A DNA stretch of 58,175 bases, from positions 1 to 58,175 of the forward strand of contig CAZBDU010000027.1 in NCBI GenBank assembly GCA_964490725.1. Direction: 5' to 3'. Of this stretch, positions 18,416-25,991 are shown in pieces (position 1 is the stretch's first letter; the number at the start of each line of letters is the position of its first letter). Under the pieces are notes generated by a model, which saw only the letters and a list, made by a program, of their open reading frames with translations, was not told where the DNA came from and made no database searches. Position numbers and translations under genes: made by a program. The DNA is from CAZBDU01 sp964490725 (GTDB lineage Bacteria; Spirochaetota; Spirochaetia; SZUA-6; DRHE01).

Positions 18416-18580
18416 CGGGGCAGTGGCGTAGACGGCTTCGATTTCCGCCAGCGTGTGCTGGACTGTGTCGTGCAGCAGGTCTTCCTCCGTAGCAGCGTCT
18501 CCTGCTCAACATACTAAGAGATCACCGCGGCCCGTGCAATACGAACGTGAGGCCGCCGAGGCGGGATTCCTGTCTGCGGG

Positions 18581-18587
18581 CTGCCGC
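18581..18587. repeat. Target-site duplication, left copy (CTGCCGC)
   Basis: CTGCCGC directly abuts the left terminal inverted repeat. The identical 7-mer abuts the right one at 21505-21511. Confidence 0.85.
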
Positions 18588-18620
18588 CCAGTACTGACGC
18601 GCGTGTATCAAGGGTCGGCG
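18588..18620. repeat. Left terminal inverted repeat
   Basis: The outer 13 bases are CCAGTACTGACGC (18588-18600). An inner conserved block AGGGTCGGCG (18611-18620) also recurs inverted at the right end. It probably forms a two-part transposase binding site. Confidence 0.8.
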
Positions 18621-18855
18621 GGACAGTGAGTTACGGGCAGGCGGGGAGATATTTGTAGAATTGGAGGGGTAGACAGCCTTTTGCGTCCTCTGATAGGCTA
18701 CAGTGGGCAAGTGTTGGATAAGACCTGCCTCCTGACAGTCTGAGCCCAAAGCAATCGAGCAGGCATGTTCCTTTCCCTTTCGGGTAGACACCCCCCTGTG
18801 GCATGCGGTAGGATAGAATCAGCCGCGGCTGCGCGGTGGAGGGAGGGGAACAGAG

Positions 18856-19773
18856 ATGGAGCGACGTGAGGCGTTGGAGCACAGTGGGCGAGAGATCAGC
18901 GCCGAGGAAGTGGAGCTGATCCGCCAGACGGTGGAGCTGTTTCCGGGGTTGTCGCTGAAGGAACTGGCCGCCACCATCAGCGAGCATCTGCAGTGGTACA
19001 CCGCTGGGGGGGCGGTCAAGCGCGATGCCTGCACGAAGTTGTTGTGGAGGCTGGAGGCCGCCGGAGAGCTCGAGCTGTCGGCCCAGCAGAGGCCACGCCG
19101 TCGTGCGCGGCCACGGCCCCCGATGCCGCTCAGCGAACGCACTCAGGCGGGTGTGCCCATCGAAGGCTGCCTGGGGCAGCTGGGGCCGGTGGCGGTGCGG
19201 GTGGTGGCCGAGGGGGAAGAGAGGCGACTGTGCCACGAGTACCTCCAGCGCTACCACCCTCTGGGCTACAAGAAGCCCTTTGGCTACCGGATGAGCTACT
19301 TTGTGGACAGCGGCCGGGGCAAGCTGGGCTGCATCCTGCTGGGTGGGGCGGCGAAAGCGCTGGGGGGGCGGGATCGCTGGATCGGCTGGAGCGATCGGGC
19401 ACGGCTTCGCAACCTGAGTTTTGTGGTGGGCAACAGCCGCTTTCTGATCTTCCCCTGGGTGCAGGTAAGGAACTTGGCCAGCCACGTTCTGGGGCTATTG
19501 GCCCGCCGGGTGGGGCAGGACTGGCAGCGTCGTTGGGGCTACCGGCCGCTGCTGCTGGAGAGCTTCGTGGATCCGGCGCGCTACGAAGGCAGTTGCTACA
19601 AGGCGGCCGGCTGGGTGTTTGTGGGCATGAGCAGCGGGGAGGGGCTGGTGCGGCCCGGGGCGTACTACACCACCACGCCGAAGCGGATCTTCCTCAAGCC
19701 GCTCCAGGAGGATTTCCGACAGCTGTTGTGCTGGGAAGAGCTGCTGGAGCGCGCCGGGCGGAGGGCGGAGTGA
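18856..19773 (+). CDS. DUF4338 protein, related to DruA of the Druantia defence system, first gene of the mobile element
   Basis: The 305-residue protein has an N-terminal winged-helix-like segment (residues 15-75, ELAATISEHLQWYTAGG) and a DUF4338 core at about residues 120-285. Core motifs are YHPLGYKKPFGYRMSYFV, GCILLGGAAKALGGRDRWIG, LRNLSFVVGNSRFLIFPWV, NLASHVLGLLARRV, ESFVDPARYEGSCYKAAGW and YTTTPKRIF. This family includes DruA of Druantia, but no other Druantia gene is present. Here the gene sits inside transposon ends and its stop overlaps the transposase start, so it probably acts in transposition (a second transposition protein or DNA-processing factor) or as a passenger. A GGGAGGGG site precedes ATG 18856. 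The biochemical activity of the family is not known to me. Confidence 0.85.
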   Translation: MERREALEHSGREISAEEVELIRQTVELFPGLSLKELAATISEHLQWYTAGGAVKRDACTKLLWRLEAAGELELSAQQRPRRRARPRPPMPLSERTQAGVPIEGCLGQLGPVAVRVVAEGEERRLCHEYLQRYHPLGYKKPFGYRMSYFVDSGRGKLGCILLGGAAKALGGRDRWIGWSDRARLRNLSFVVGNSRFLIFPWVQVRNLASHVLGLLARRVGQDWQRRWGYRPLLLESFVDPARYEGSCYKAAGWVFVGMSSGEGLVRPGAYYTTTPKRIFLKPLQEDFRQLLCWEELLERAGRRAE

Positions 19774-21311
19774 TGGCCAGGCGGCGGCGGGCGAATCGCA
19801 CGGCGCTGAAGGCCATGGCGGGCAAGTGCCGGGTGGCTCGGGCGGCGCTTCGGCGGCGGCAAAGGGCCCAGGGGCTCACGCCAACCCCCAGGGCGACGGT
19901 AGCCAACCATCTGTCGCGCTACGAGAGCCGGGAGGAGGAGAGGCAGGGGCGCGAGGAGGCGCTCGGCGAGAAGGTGGCCATCCTGCGGGCCAAGCTGCCC
20001 GTGCTGCTGCGGCGGCTGGCCACGATTCCCGACCCGAGGAATCCGCAGAAGATCAAGCACAAGCTCAGCGCTCTGTTGCTGTATGGGATCCTGGGCTTCG
20101 TGCTGCAAGTAGCCTCCCGCCGGGAGGCCAACCGGGAGCTCAGCGCTCCGGTGATCAAGGAGAACCTGCTGTTTCTGTTTCCCGAGCTGGAGGATATCCC
20201 CCATCAAGACACCCTCATGCGGCTTCTGGAGCGCATCGACGTGGAGCAGATCCAGGAGGCCCAGCTGGAGCTGCTGCGTGGTTTGATCCGCAAGCGCAAG
20301 TTCCAGAGGTATCTGATCCAAGGCTGCTATCCGATCGCCATCGACGGCACCCAGAAGTTCACCACCGTCAAGCTGTGGGATAGCTCGTATCTCCAGCGGC
20401 AGGTGGGGGATGAGAAAAACCGCAGCACCCAGTACTATCTGTACGTCCTGGAGGCGGATCTGGCCTTCCGCGACGGGATGACGATCCCGCTGATGAGCGA
20501 GTTTCTCGACTATGGCCAAGGCGACAGCGGGGCGCAGAAGCAGGACTGCGAGCTGCGAGCCTTCTATCGGCTGGTGCAACGCCTGTATGAGGCTTTTCCC
20601 CGGCTACCCATCCTGTTGCTCCTGGACGGGTTGTACCCGGTGGGGCCGGTGATGCAGCTGTGCCGCAGCAAGCACTGGGAGTACATGATCGTGCTGCAAG
20701 ATGGCTCGCTGCCCCAGCTGTGGGAGGAGTATCGGGGGTTGGTGAAGCTGCTGGAGCCCGAAGAGCGGTATGAGAGGAGCTGGGGTGCTCGACGCCAGCG
20801 CTTTCACTGGGTCAACGACCTGGAGCACTGCTACGAGGAGGGCAGCCGCCGACGCTGGATAAGAGTGCACCTGGTGGTCTGCCAGGAGAGCTGGGAGGAG
20901 ATCGATCCCCACACGGCGCAGATCGTCTCCAAGAAGGCCCGTCATGCGTGGCTCAGCAGCCGGCCGCTGAACGAGGACAACGTTCATCTGCGCTGCAACC
21001 TGGCTGCTCGTCACCGCTGGGGGATCGAGTCGGGGTTCTTGGTAGAGAAGCGCTGCGGGTACCACTACGAGCACTGCTTCGCCTACAGCTGGGCGGCCAT
21101 GAAGGGCTACCACTACCTGATGCGCATCGCCCACCTGCTGAACGTCCTGGTGCAACGCTCGGCGCAGCTGGCCCGGCTGGTGGAGGAATTGGGTGCCCGC
21201 GGGCTCATTCGCTTCATCCGCCAGACGCTCAGCGGTCCCTGGCTGGACTACGATCGGCTGCAGCGCCGGCTGGGTTGCAGGCGCCAGCTACGGCTGGTGG
21301 GCGGCACCTAG
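19773..21311 (+). CDS. DDE-type transposase of the DruA-associated element
   Basis: The 512-residue protein starts at ATG 19773, sharing one base with the upstream stop (TGATG), so translation is coupled. A basic N-terminus (MARRRRANR) and a helical region with PDPRNPQKIKHKLSALLL precede an RNase H-like core. The likely catalytic triad is Asp191 in AIDGTQKF, Asp285 in LLLDGLYPVGP and Glu419 in HRWGIESGFLVEKR. The YPVGP and WGIE context is typical of IS4/DDE_Tnp_1-like enzymes with a beta insertion between the second Asp and the Glu. The frame is intact and the terminal repeats are well preserved, so the element may be active. Its closest IS family needs a database search. Confidence 0.85.
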   Translation: MARRRRANRTALKAMAGKCRVARAALRRRQRAQGLTPTPRATVANHLSRYESREEERQGREEALGEKVAILRAKLPVLLRRLATIPDPRNPQKIKHKLSALLLYGILGFVLQVASRREANRELSAPVIKENLLFLFPELEDIPHQDTLMRLLERIDVEQIQEAQLELLRGLIRKRKFQRYLIQGCYPIAIDGTQKFTTVKLWDSSYLQRQVGDEKNRSTQYYLYVLEADLAFRDGMTIPLMSEFLDYGQGDSGAQKQDCELRAFYRLVQRLYEAFPRLPILLLLDGLYPVGPVMQLCRSKHWEYMIVLQDGSLPQLWEEYRGLVKLLEPEERYERSWGARRQRFHWVNDLEHCYEEGSRRRWIRVHLVVCQESWEEIDPHTAQIVSKKARHAWLSSRPLNEDNVHLRCNLAARHRWGIESGFLVEKRCGYHYEHCFAYSWAAMKGYHYLMRIAHLLNVLVQRSAQLARLVEELGARGLIRFIRQTLSGPWLDYDRLQRRLGCRRQLRLVGGT

Positions 21312-21470
21312 CACCGCCCTCAGAAAAGCCCCGCCCGTCCCCGCCTACCTCCACCTCACAGCCACTGTCAGCGCCGCCCAGCCATCGGCTCCTCCCGGCT
21401 TCTCATCAGCCTCCTCACCCTCCCCGTCCGCCCTCCAAGCGCTGCCGTCCACCCGGTGTCGCCCTCCCTG

Positions 21471-21504
21471 CGCCCACCCTGTGGGCATGGTGCGTCAGTG
21501 CTGG
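21471..21504. repeat. Right terminal inverted repeat
   Basis: The outer 13 bases GCGTCAGTGCTGG (21492-21504) are the inverted partner of the left end with one mismatch. The inner block CGCCCACCCT (21471-21480) pairs with the left inner block in 9 of 10 positions. Confidence 0.8.
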
Positions 21505-21511
21505 CTGCCGC
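21505..21511. repeat. Target-site duplication, right copy (CTGCCGC)
   Basis: This is identical to 18581-18587. Joining the flanks through one copy restores the presumed empty site ahead of the PilZ promoter. Confidence 0.85.
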
Positions 21512-21520
21512 CGCGTGGGT

Positions 21521-21550
21521 TTGACAACCCTCGCCCGCGCTATCTATATT
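21521..21550 (+). promoter_or_regulatory. Sigma70 promoter of the PilZ gene, next to the element's right end
   Basis: TTGACA (21521-21526) and TATATT (21545-21550) are 18 bases apart. The element ends 16 bases before the -35 box. The -10 box ends eight bases before ATG 21559, so the transcript is nearly leaderless. Confidence 0.7.
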
Positions 21551-21558
21551 GCGAGGGT

Positions 21559-22350
21559 ATGTATACAACGATCTCGCGCCTGCTGGGAGCGGACCGCGCC
21601 CTGGGCGCGGCGGATCTGCTCTCCCTGCTCCTCCTTCTCCTGGCGGCGCTGCTACTCGTTCTCCTGGTGGTCCTGCTGGCAGGCGCACGGCGCCGGCTCC
21701 AGGCCCTGGAGGCGCAGGTGCGCGACCTCTCGGGAAAGCTCGTGCAGATCCACGATCGGGTGACCTTCACCTCCACCCGGGAGCTGCCCGTGGGCCTGCC
21801 CCTGCTGGTGGCGCATAAGGACGGCGTGAGGCTCCGCGGCACGATCGACGCCCACACCCAGGAGCACCTGGTGGTGCAGCTGGAAGGCGGCGAAAGGAGC
21901 GTCCACCTCCACGCCCCGGTGTCCGTGCTTTTCCACAACCGTCAGGGCCTCTTCACCTTTCCCTCCTGGGTGTCGGGACGCAGCGGCCGCAGCCTCTACC
22001 TGCGCCACTCCGCCGCCGTGAGCCGGTATCAGCGGCGCCATCATCTCCGCTCCCGGGTGGAGCTGCCCGTGTTCGTCAAGCGCTACCAGGCCGAGATGGA
22101 ACCCCTGCAGTCCACCCTGATCGACGTGAGCGGCGGCGGGGCCAGCCTGCACAATCCCATGGGCCAGTTCGAGGCCGGTCAGATCCTGGAGCTAGCGTTC
22201 ACCCCCGGCCACCGGGAGCTCAACATCACCGCGCGGGTGCTCCGCAGCTCTGCGGACGGCCGGATTCTCCACACCCGCTTCGAGTCGCTCAGCGACTCGG
22301 AGCGCGACCACATCGAAGAACAGGTGGCCCAGCAGTCAGGCGGCCGCTGA
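21559..22350 (+). CDS. Membrane-anchored PilZ-domain protein
   Basis: The 263-residue protein has one strong N-terminal membrane helix (residues 18-42, a run of Leu and Val) and a coiled linker. A YcgR-N-like beta domain spans about residues 65-145 and a PilZ domain about 150-255. The c-di-GMP motifs are RYQRRHHLRSR and DVSGGGASL. It should bind c-di-GMP at the inner membrane, probably in motility or envelope control as for YcgR-like proteins. ATG 21559 is fixed by the promoter, and only a weak GAGG precedes it. Upstream regulatory DNA has been displaced by the insertion element. The stop lies 2 bases from that of the convergent radical SAM gene. Confidence 0.82.
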   Translation: MYTTISRLLGADRALGAADLLSLLLLLLAALLLVLLVVLLAGARRRLQALEAQVRDLSGKLVQIHDRVTFTSTRELPVGLPLLVAHKDGVRLRGTIDAHTQEHLVVQLEGGERSVHLHAPVSVLFHNRQGLFTFPSWVSGRSGRSLYLRHSAAVSRYQRRHHLRSRVELPVFVKRYQAEMEPLQSTLIDVSGGGASLHNPMGQFEAGQILELAFTPGHRELNITARVLRSSADGRILHTRFESLSDSERDHIEEQVAQQSGGR

Positions 22351-22352
22351 CC

Positions 22353-23285
22353 TCACCCCTCCCGGGGCTGCAGGAAGATCCGCCACCCCGCCTGCAGCGC
22401 GCCGGGGTGCAGGGTGAAGGCCCGCGAAGCCTCGGCCACCGGGGTGAACCCGCATCTCCGGCAGTCGATCTCTCCACGACCCGCCAGGTAGCAGCCGGTA
22501 CGCACCCGGCCGTCGGGGTCCACGTTCGCGAACATCCAGCCGCGGCACCTCCAGTCGTTGCGGACCATTCGCCTGAGGGTGCCGCAAGAGTTCAGCACCG
22601 GCGGCGAGCCCGAACGCTTCAGCTCCAGAACGGTGCGCACCGCCCTCTCACGCTCCGCCGGGCACAGCGACAGGTCCACCGGGGAGTCCCGGTACGTGTA
22701 CACCAGCTGGAAGGTGATCCCCCTCACGTGGGGCTCCCCTCGCAGAGCCAGCGCCAGGCGGAAAATGTCGTCGATGTTCTCCCGGTTCACCGTGTAGTGG
22801 ACGAAGACGGCCCTGCGGCGCGCCAGGCGAATGTTCTCAACAGCGCGCTCGAAGGAGCCGTCCCGGCGCCGATCGTGCTGAGCCCGGGCGCCGTCCAGGC
22901 TCACCCACAGCAGGTCCACCGGCACGTCCAGGGGCAGCGTACCGTTGGTGGTCACCCCCACCCGGAGGAACATCCTCCGGGCACGCTCGGCCAGGGAGGA
23001 GAAATCACGCGCCCCATCGCGCCACAGCAACGGCTCCCCTCCCTCGAAGATGACGAACCTGCAGCCCAGCCGCTCCAGCTCCGCCAGCGCCGCCAGCGCC
23101 CGCCGCCAGGAGATCCCAGCGCGGGCCTCCCCGCCGCGGGCCTCCCCGCCGCGGCGGTGATACGGGCACACGGCGCAGCGCAGGTTGCAGCGGTAGGTCA
23201 GCTTGAAGCTGGCTACCAGGGGAATCCGCCGCCTCAGGAGCAACGTCGCCGCGCCGTAGCCGAGAATGGACAGGCCCGCTCTCAT
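22353..23285 (-). CDS. Radical SAM protein with a C-terminal auxiliary cysteine region
   Basis: The 310-residue protein has the [4Fe-4S]/SAM motif CNLRCAVCPYH at about residues 32-42, then FEGGEPLL (the SAM-binding GGE-type motif) and VTTNGTL. The C-terminal part has spaced cysteines (SCGTLRR, RCRGW, RTGCYLAGRGEIDCRRCGF) typical of a SPASM/twitch auxiliary cluster. Substrate unknown; this type often modifies peptides or activates enzymes. Straight after the cluster motif the DNA has a perfect 15-bp tandem duplication (23121-23150) encoding a doubled GGEAR. The start ATG 23285 overlaps the stop of the LuxR-type gene (ATGA), so the two are translated together. Functional linkage between the regulator and this enzyme is likely. 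Confidence 0.8.
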   Translation of the reverse strand: MRAGLSILGYGAATLLLRRRIPLVASFKLTYRCNLRCAVCPYHRRGGEARGGEARAGISWRRALAALAELERLGCRFVIFEGGEPLLWRDGARDFSSLAERARRMFLRVGVTTNGTLPLDVPVDLLWVSLDGARAQHDRRRDGSFERAVENIRLARRRAVFVHYTVNRENIDDIFRLALALRGEPHVRGITFQLVYTYRDSPVDLSLCPAERERAVRTVLELKRSGSPPVLNSCGTLRRMVRNDWRCRGWMFANVDPDGRVRTGCYLAGRGEIDCRRCGFTPVAEASRAFTLHPGALQAGWRIFLQPREG

Positions 23286-24199
23286 CTCCACTGCTCCGGC
23301 AGGATGCCCTCCTTGCGGGCACGGGACACCGCGGCCACCCTGCTGGCCGTCCCGGTCTTGGCCAGAATGTGGCGGACGTGATTGGCCACCGTGCAGGTGC
23401 TGAGCCCCAGCCGGCCGGCAATGGTCGTATTGCCGAGCCCCCCGGCCACGAGCTGCAGGACTTCCTTTTCCCCGGGGCTGAGGTGGCAGTGGATCGTTCC
23501 CCCCGCCGCCGGACGGACGGCAAAGGCGTCCAGGTTGGTCGCCGCCCTGTTCGCGAGCGGCGCCATTCCCAGGCTGCGGGCCAGATCGAAGGCCTCGCGC
23601 ACCCTGCGGCGAGACTCCACGGCCCGTGCTCTGCCGGCCCCGTGAGGCCTGAGCGCCTCCCCCAGCTCGCAGAGAATCCAGGCCTCCAGGGGACGGTCTC
23701 CATAGAGGCGCGCAAGACGGAGCGCCTCCAGATGGCGGCCGATCGAGCGCAGCCGCGCGACCCAGCGCTTCAGCTCCCCGGGCTCGCCGGAGTTTCTGGC
23801 CCTGACCGCGGCGGTGGAGGCCGCGTGGATGTGGGCGTGGTAGGGCCCCGAAGGAGTGCTGCGCTGCAGAGCCAGGACCTGGCGGCGAAAGGCGTCCCCG
23901 GTGTCCAGCTCTCCGGCGCTGTACTCCATGAACGCCTGCCTCTCCCGCAGCAGCCCTTCTTCGACCTTTCTGCCCAGAATGCTCTCCACCAGAACGGCCG
24001 TCTCCCGCAGGCTGAGGTTCCCCAACCTGCACTCGCGCACGGCGTTGCGGGACCGCAGCTCTGCCAGCCGCGACAGCTCCTCCGCCAGGCGGGTCTTGCC
24101 GATCCCTGGCCCCCCGCTCAGAACCAGGCCACGCAGCAGGCCCTGCAGGCCCTGCCGCAGCAGCTCCTGGAACAGCCGCAGCTCCTCCCCGCGGCCCAC
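23282..24199 (-). CDS. Shortened LuxR-family regulator with vestigial STAND ATPase
   Basis: The 305-residue protein starts with a clear Walker A (LSGGPGIGKTRLAEEL, residues 28-43). Within about ten residues it jumps to a segment that normally lies after Walker B (ECRLGNLSLRETAVLVESIL). The ATPase core with Walker B and the long TPR array are missing, compared with about 900-1000 residues in full LAL/MalT-like regulators such as the one at 50402. The C-terminus is a complete LuxR HTH (LSPGEKEVLQLVAGGLGNTT, then TVANHVRHILAKTGTASRVA). It probably binds DNA but may not hydrolyse ATP. GTG 24199 is the only usable start, and the frame is open for 11 more codons upstream. Coupled to the radical SAM gene. 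Confidence 0.7.
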   Translation of the reverse strand: MGRGEELRLFQELLRQGLQGLLRGLVLSGGPGIGKTRLAEELSRLAELRSRNAVRECRLGNLSLRETAVLVESILGRKVEEGLLRERQAFMEYSAGELDTGDAFRRQVLALQRSTPSGPYHAHIHAASTAAVRARNSGEPGELKRWVARLRSIGRHLEALRLARLYGDRPLEAWILCELGEALRPHGAGRARAVESRRRVREAFDLARSLGMAPLANRAATNLDAFAVRPAAGGTIHCHLSPGEKEVLQLVAGGLGNTTIAGRLGLSTCTVANHVRHILAKTGTASRVAAVSRARKEGILPEQWR

Positions 24200-24264
24200 G
24201 AAGGGCCCTGGTCCGGGCCCAACTCCGGCATGCTGCTAAAGCCCCTGATGAAACCCCGCCGGGC

Positions 24265-25524
24265 TCAGCGCGCCGCCACGAACCGCTGCTTCTGCCCGTC
24301 CCAGTGATACACTTGCCGGAAGGTCTCGACCACCGGCCCTTCCCGGCACAGGCAGCCGTCTCCGCAGTCCACCACCTTGCCGGTCCAGAGGATCTCCTGG
24401 TCCCCGTCTCCGTCCAGGTCCGTGAGCTGCACCGAAGAGACGCGCGACGTGGTGCCTTCCCCCTGAAAGGTGCTGCCCTGCCAGACCTCCATGAGCGCTC
24501 CGTCTTCCCCCGCGGCCAGGATCCTCACCGCTTCCAGGCCGACACAGGTGCCTGTCATGGGGCTGAAACGGGTCACCACCATCTTCCCGCGGCCGCGAAC
24601 GAGCTGCACCGCCCGCGCCTGCACGCTCTGGCAGTTACAGGGGTCGGTCCCGAAGCTCAGGACGGCGGGCACCTCCTGGCTCACGCGCACCACGCCCTGC
24701 CGGGCCAGCTCGTTGGGATGCGCGGTGAAAAACGCGATGGTCTCCGCTTCCTGGCCGGTCTGAAGGCGGGCCAGGGTGATTCGCGTCCCTTCGGCAAGCT
24801 CCAGCGTGTTGCGCAGATAGTCGGAGACTTCCTGGTCGGTGGGTTCCGCCGGGCCGGAGATCGCCACCGGAACGTAGCGCTCCAGTGGCGTCTCCCTGAG
24901 GAACACCGCCGACAGGTTCACGTGATCCATCTCGGCCATGGGCTTCCCGTTCAGGAGAAACTGCACGCCGTCGAACCACTCCCCCGGGTAGCGCTGCTGA
25001 AGGAAGGTGGCAACCAGAAACGCCTGGGTGGCCGCCCCTCCCGCCGACCCCTGGAAGGACTGGTACCATCCTGCAGGTGAGCCGCGGTCGCCCTGGTCCA
25101 CAAGGTCCAGCAACAGGATCTCCCCGGAGTCTTCCCTGCGGGTGCCCGCCAGCCGGATCTTACGTTCGCTCATGTGGGAGTTGACCCACGCCAGCAGCGA
25201 CTGGAGGACCGAGCTTCTGTCTGCGCCGGGAGCCACCTCGACGGTGGCGCTTACCCACAGTCGATCCAGGTCGGGATCGAATCGATAGACGGCGAGCCTG
25301 GCCTGGTGCGCGGTGGGGGCGCCGGACGCCGCTCCCTCCTGGGGTGGAGAAGGCGGCGCTGCGGGCTCCGCCGGGGCCCGCACAGGGGCCGGCAGGGGCT
25401 CCGCTTCGGGAGTCGGGCGCGAAGCCGCAGGCTCCGTCTGCCGCGGACGCGGGGCGCAGGCGGCCAGCAGGCTCAGCACGAGCGCGGCGGCCATTGTGCC
25501 GCAGCATCGCAATCGCCCGCTCAT
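24265..25524 (-). CDS. Lipoprotein with GerMN-like domain
   Basis: The 419-residue protein has a lipoprotein signal peptide with lipobox LLAAC (Cys near residue 23) and a long Pro/Ala/Glu-rich linker. The domain at about residues 75-215 resembles GerMN/sporulation-type modules: SVLQSLLAWVNSH, the NGKPMAEMDHVNLSAVFL strand-helix, and attached helices containing ATQAFLVATFLQQRYP. The C-terminal half has a DGDGDQE calcium-loop-like segment inside a TDLDGDGDQEILW strand, as in FG-GAP proteins, and several cysteines. It is probably anchored in the outer or inner membrane. It is encoded 5 bases after cheX on the same strand, an unusual partner for chemotaxis genes. Exact role unknown. Confidence 0.65.
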   Translation of the reverse strand: MSGRLRCCGTMAAALVLSLLAACAPRPRQTEPAASRPTPEAEPLPAPVRAPAEPAAPPSPPQEGAASGAPTAHQARLAVYRFDPDLDRLWVSATVEVAPGADRSSVLQSLLAWVNSHMSERKIRLAGTRREDSGEILLLDLVDQGDRGSPAGWYQSFQGSAGGAATQAFLVATFLQQRYPGEWFDGVQFLLNGKPMAEMDHVNLSAVFLRETPLERYVPVAISGPAEPTDQEVSDYLRNTLELAEGTRITLARLQTGQEAETIAFFTAHPNELARQGVVRVSQEVPAVLSFGTDPCNCQSVQARAVQLVRGRGKMVVTRFSPMTGTCVGLEAVRILAAGEDGALMEVWQGSTFQGEGTTSRVSSVQLTDLDGDGDQEILWTGKVVDCGDGCLCREGPVVETFRQVYHWDGQKQRFVAAR

Positions 25525-25529
25525 GGCTT

Positions 25530-25991
25530 CTACACGGCGTCCTTCAGGGACACGTTTACCGTGAAGGGACCCAGGTCGGAGTCGAAGGGAATGGTGATCA
25601 CCGGAACACCCTCGGGCCAGTGTATCTTGTAGCTCTGCCCGACGATGACCCCGGGCAGCGAGATGACGATCCGGAAATCCAGAAGGTCCCTCTTGGCGTT
25701 GCCGGCAATGATGTTGACCAGCTCACCCACGCCGTCCAGGACCTCCTTGCTCAGGGCCTTGTATTCTCTGTGGGAAAACACCGAGACGACGTTGATGGCC
25801 GTCTCGCGGGAGAAGCTCAAGACCACGGCCCCCACCGTCTCCCCGGCCAGCCCGATGATGCCGGAAACCTCGTCCAGGTTGTGGGGGTCCCGGCGGACGA
25901 AAGGCTGGAGACTGCGTACGTTGATGCCGAGATACTCCCTGAACAGGTTGACCGACGCCTGCAGAAAAGGGTTGATGAACCTGGCCTTCAC
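25530..25991 (-). CDS. cheX: CheX-type CheY-P phosphatase
   Basis: The 153-residue protein has the CheC/CheX fold with the catalytic E-x2-N motif in EVLDGVGELVNIIAGNAKRD, the pair that dephosphorylates CheY-P. GTG 25991 is preceded by GGGAGG and overlaps the cheY stop in GTGA, so cheY and cheX are coupled. A protein with CheX motifs next to a single CheY is the arrangement seen in spirochaetes such as Borrelia and Treponema. It should terminate signalling by the CheY-like protein encoded just upstream. Confidence 0.88.
   Translation of the reverse strand: MKARFINPFLQASVNLFREYLGINVRSLQPFVRRDPHNLDEVSGIIGLAGETVGAVVLSFSRETAINVVSVFSHREYKALSKEVLDGVGELVNIIAGNAKRDLLDFRIVISLPGVIVGQSYKIHWPEGVPVITIPFDSDLGPFTVNVSLKDAV

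Larger units (their letters stand above)
18588..21504 (+). mobile_element. 2917-bp insertion element carrying a DruA/DUF4338-like gene and a DDE transposase
   Basis: The element is bounded by 13-bp inverted repeats, CCAGTACTGACGC on the left and the complement of CCAGCACTGACGC on the right (12 of 13 identical). A second inner inverted pair (AGGGTCGGCG and AGGGTGGGCG) sits at 18611-18620 and 21471-21480. Both ends are flanked by the 7-bp direct repeat CTGCCGC, so this is a real insertion with a target duplication. It carries two plus-strand genes, coupled by a TGATG overlap, that fill 18856-21311. The 255-bp left segment has no convincing gene. The element lies between a sensor-kinase gene and a PilZ gene and interrupts neither. 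I cannot assign an IS family without a database. IS4-like or unclassified are the best guesses from the DDE layout. Confidence 0.88.

Noticed and set aside
18522..18791. Minus-strand reading frame in the left end of the insertion element
   Set aside because: It crosses the element boundary and the host flank, has no ribosome site and shows no domain-like pattern.
18856..19773. A Druantia defence island
   Set aside because: Only a DruA-like gene is present. No DruB-E or helicase lies nearby, and the gene is enclosed by transposon ends with a transposase.
23121..23150. CRISPR-like repeat
   Set aside because: There are only two abutting 15-bp copies with no spacers, inside a coding frame.
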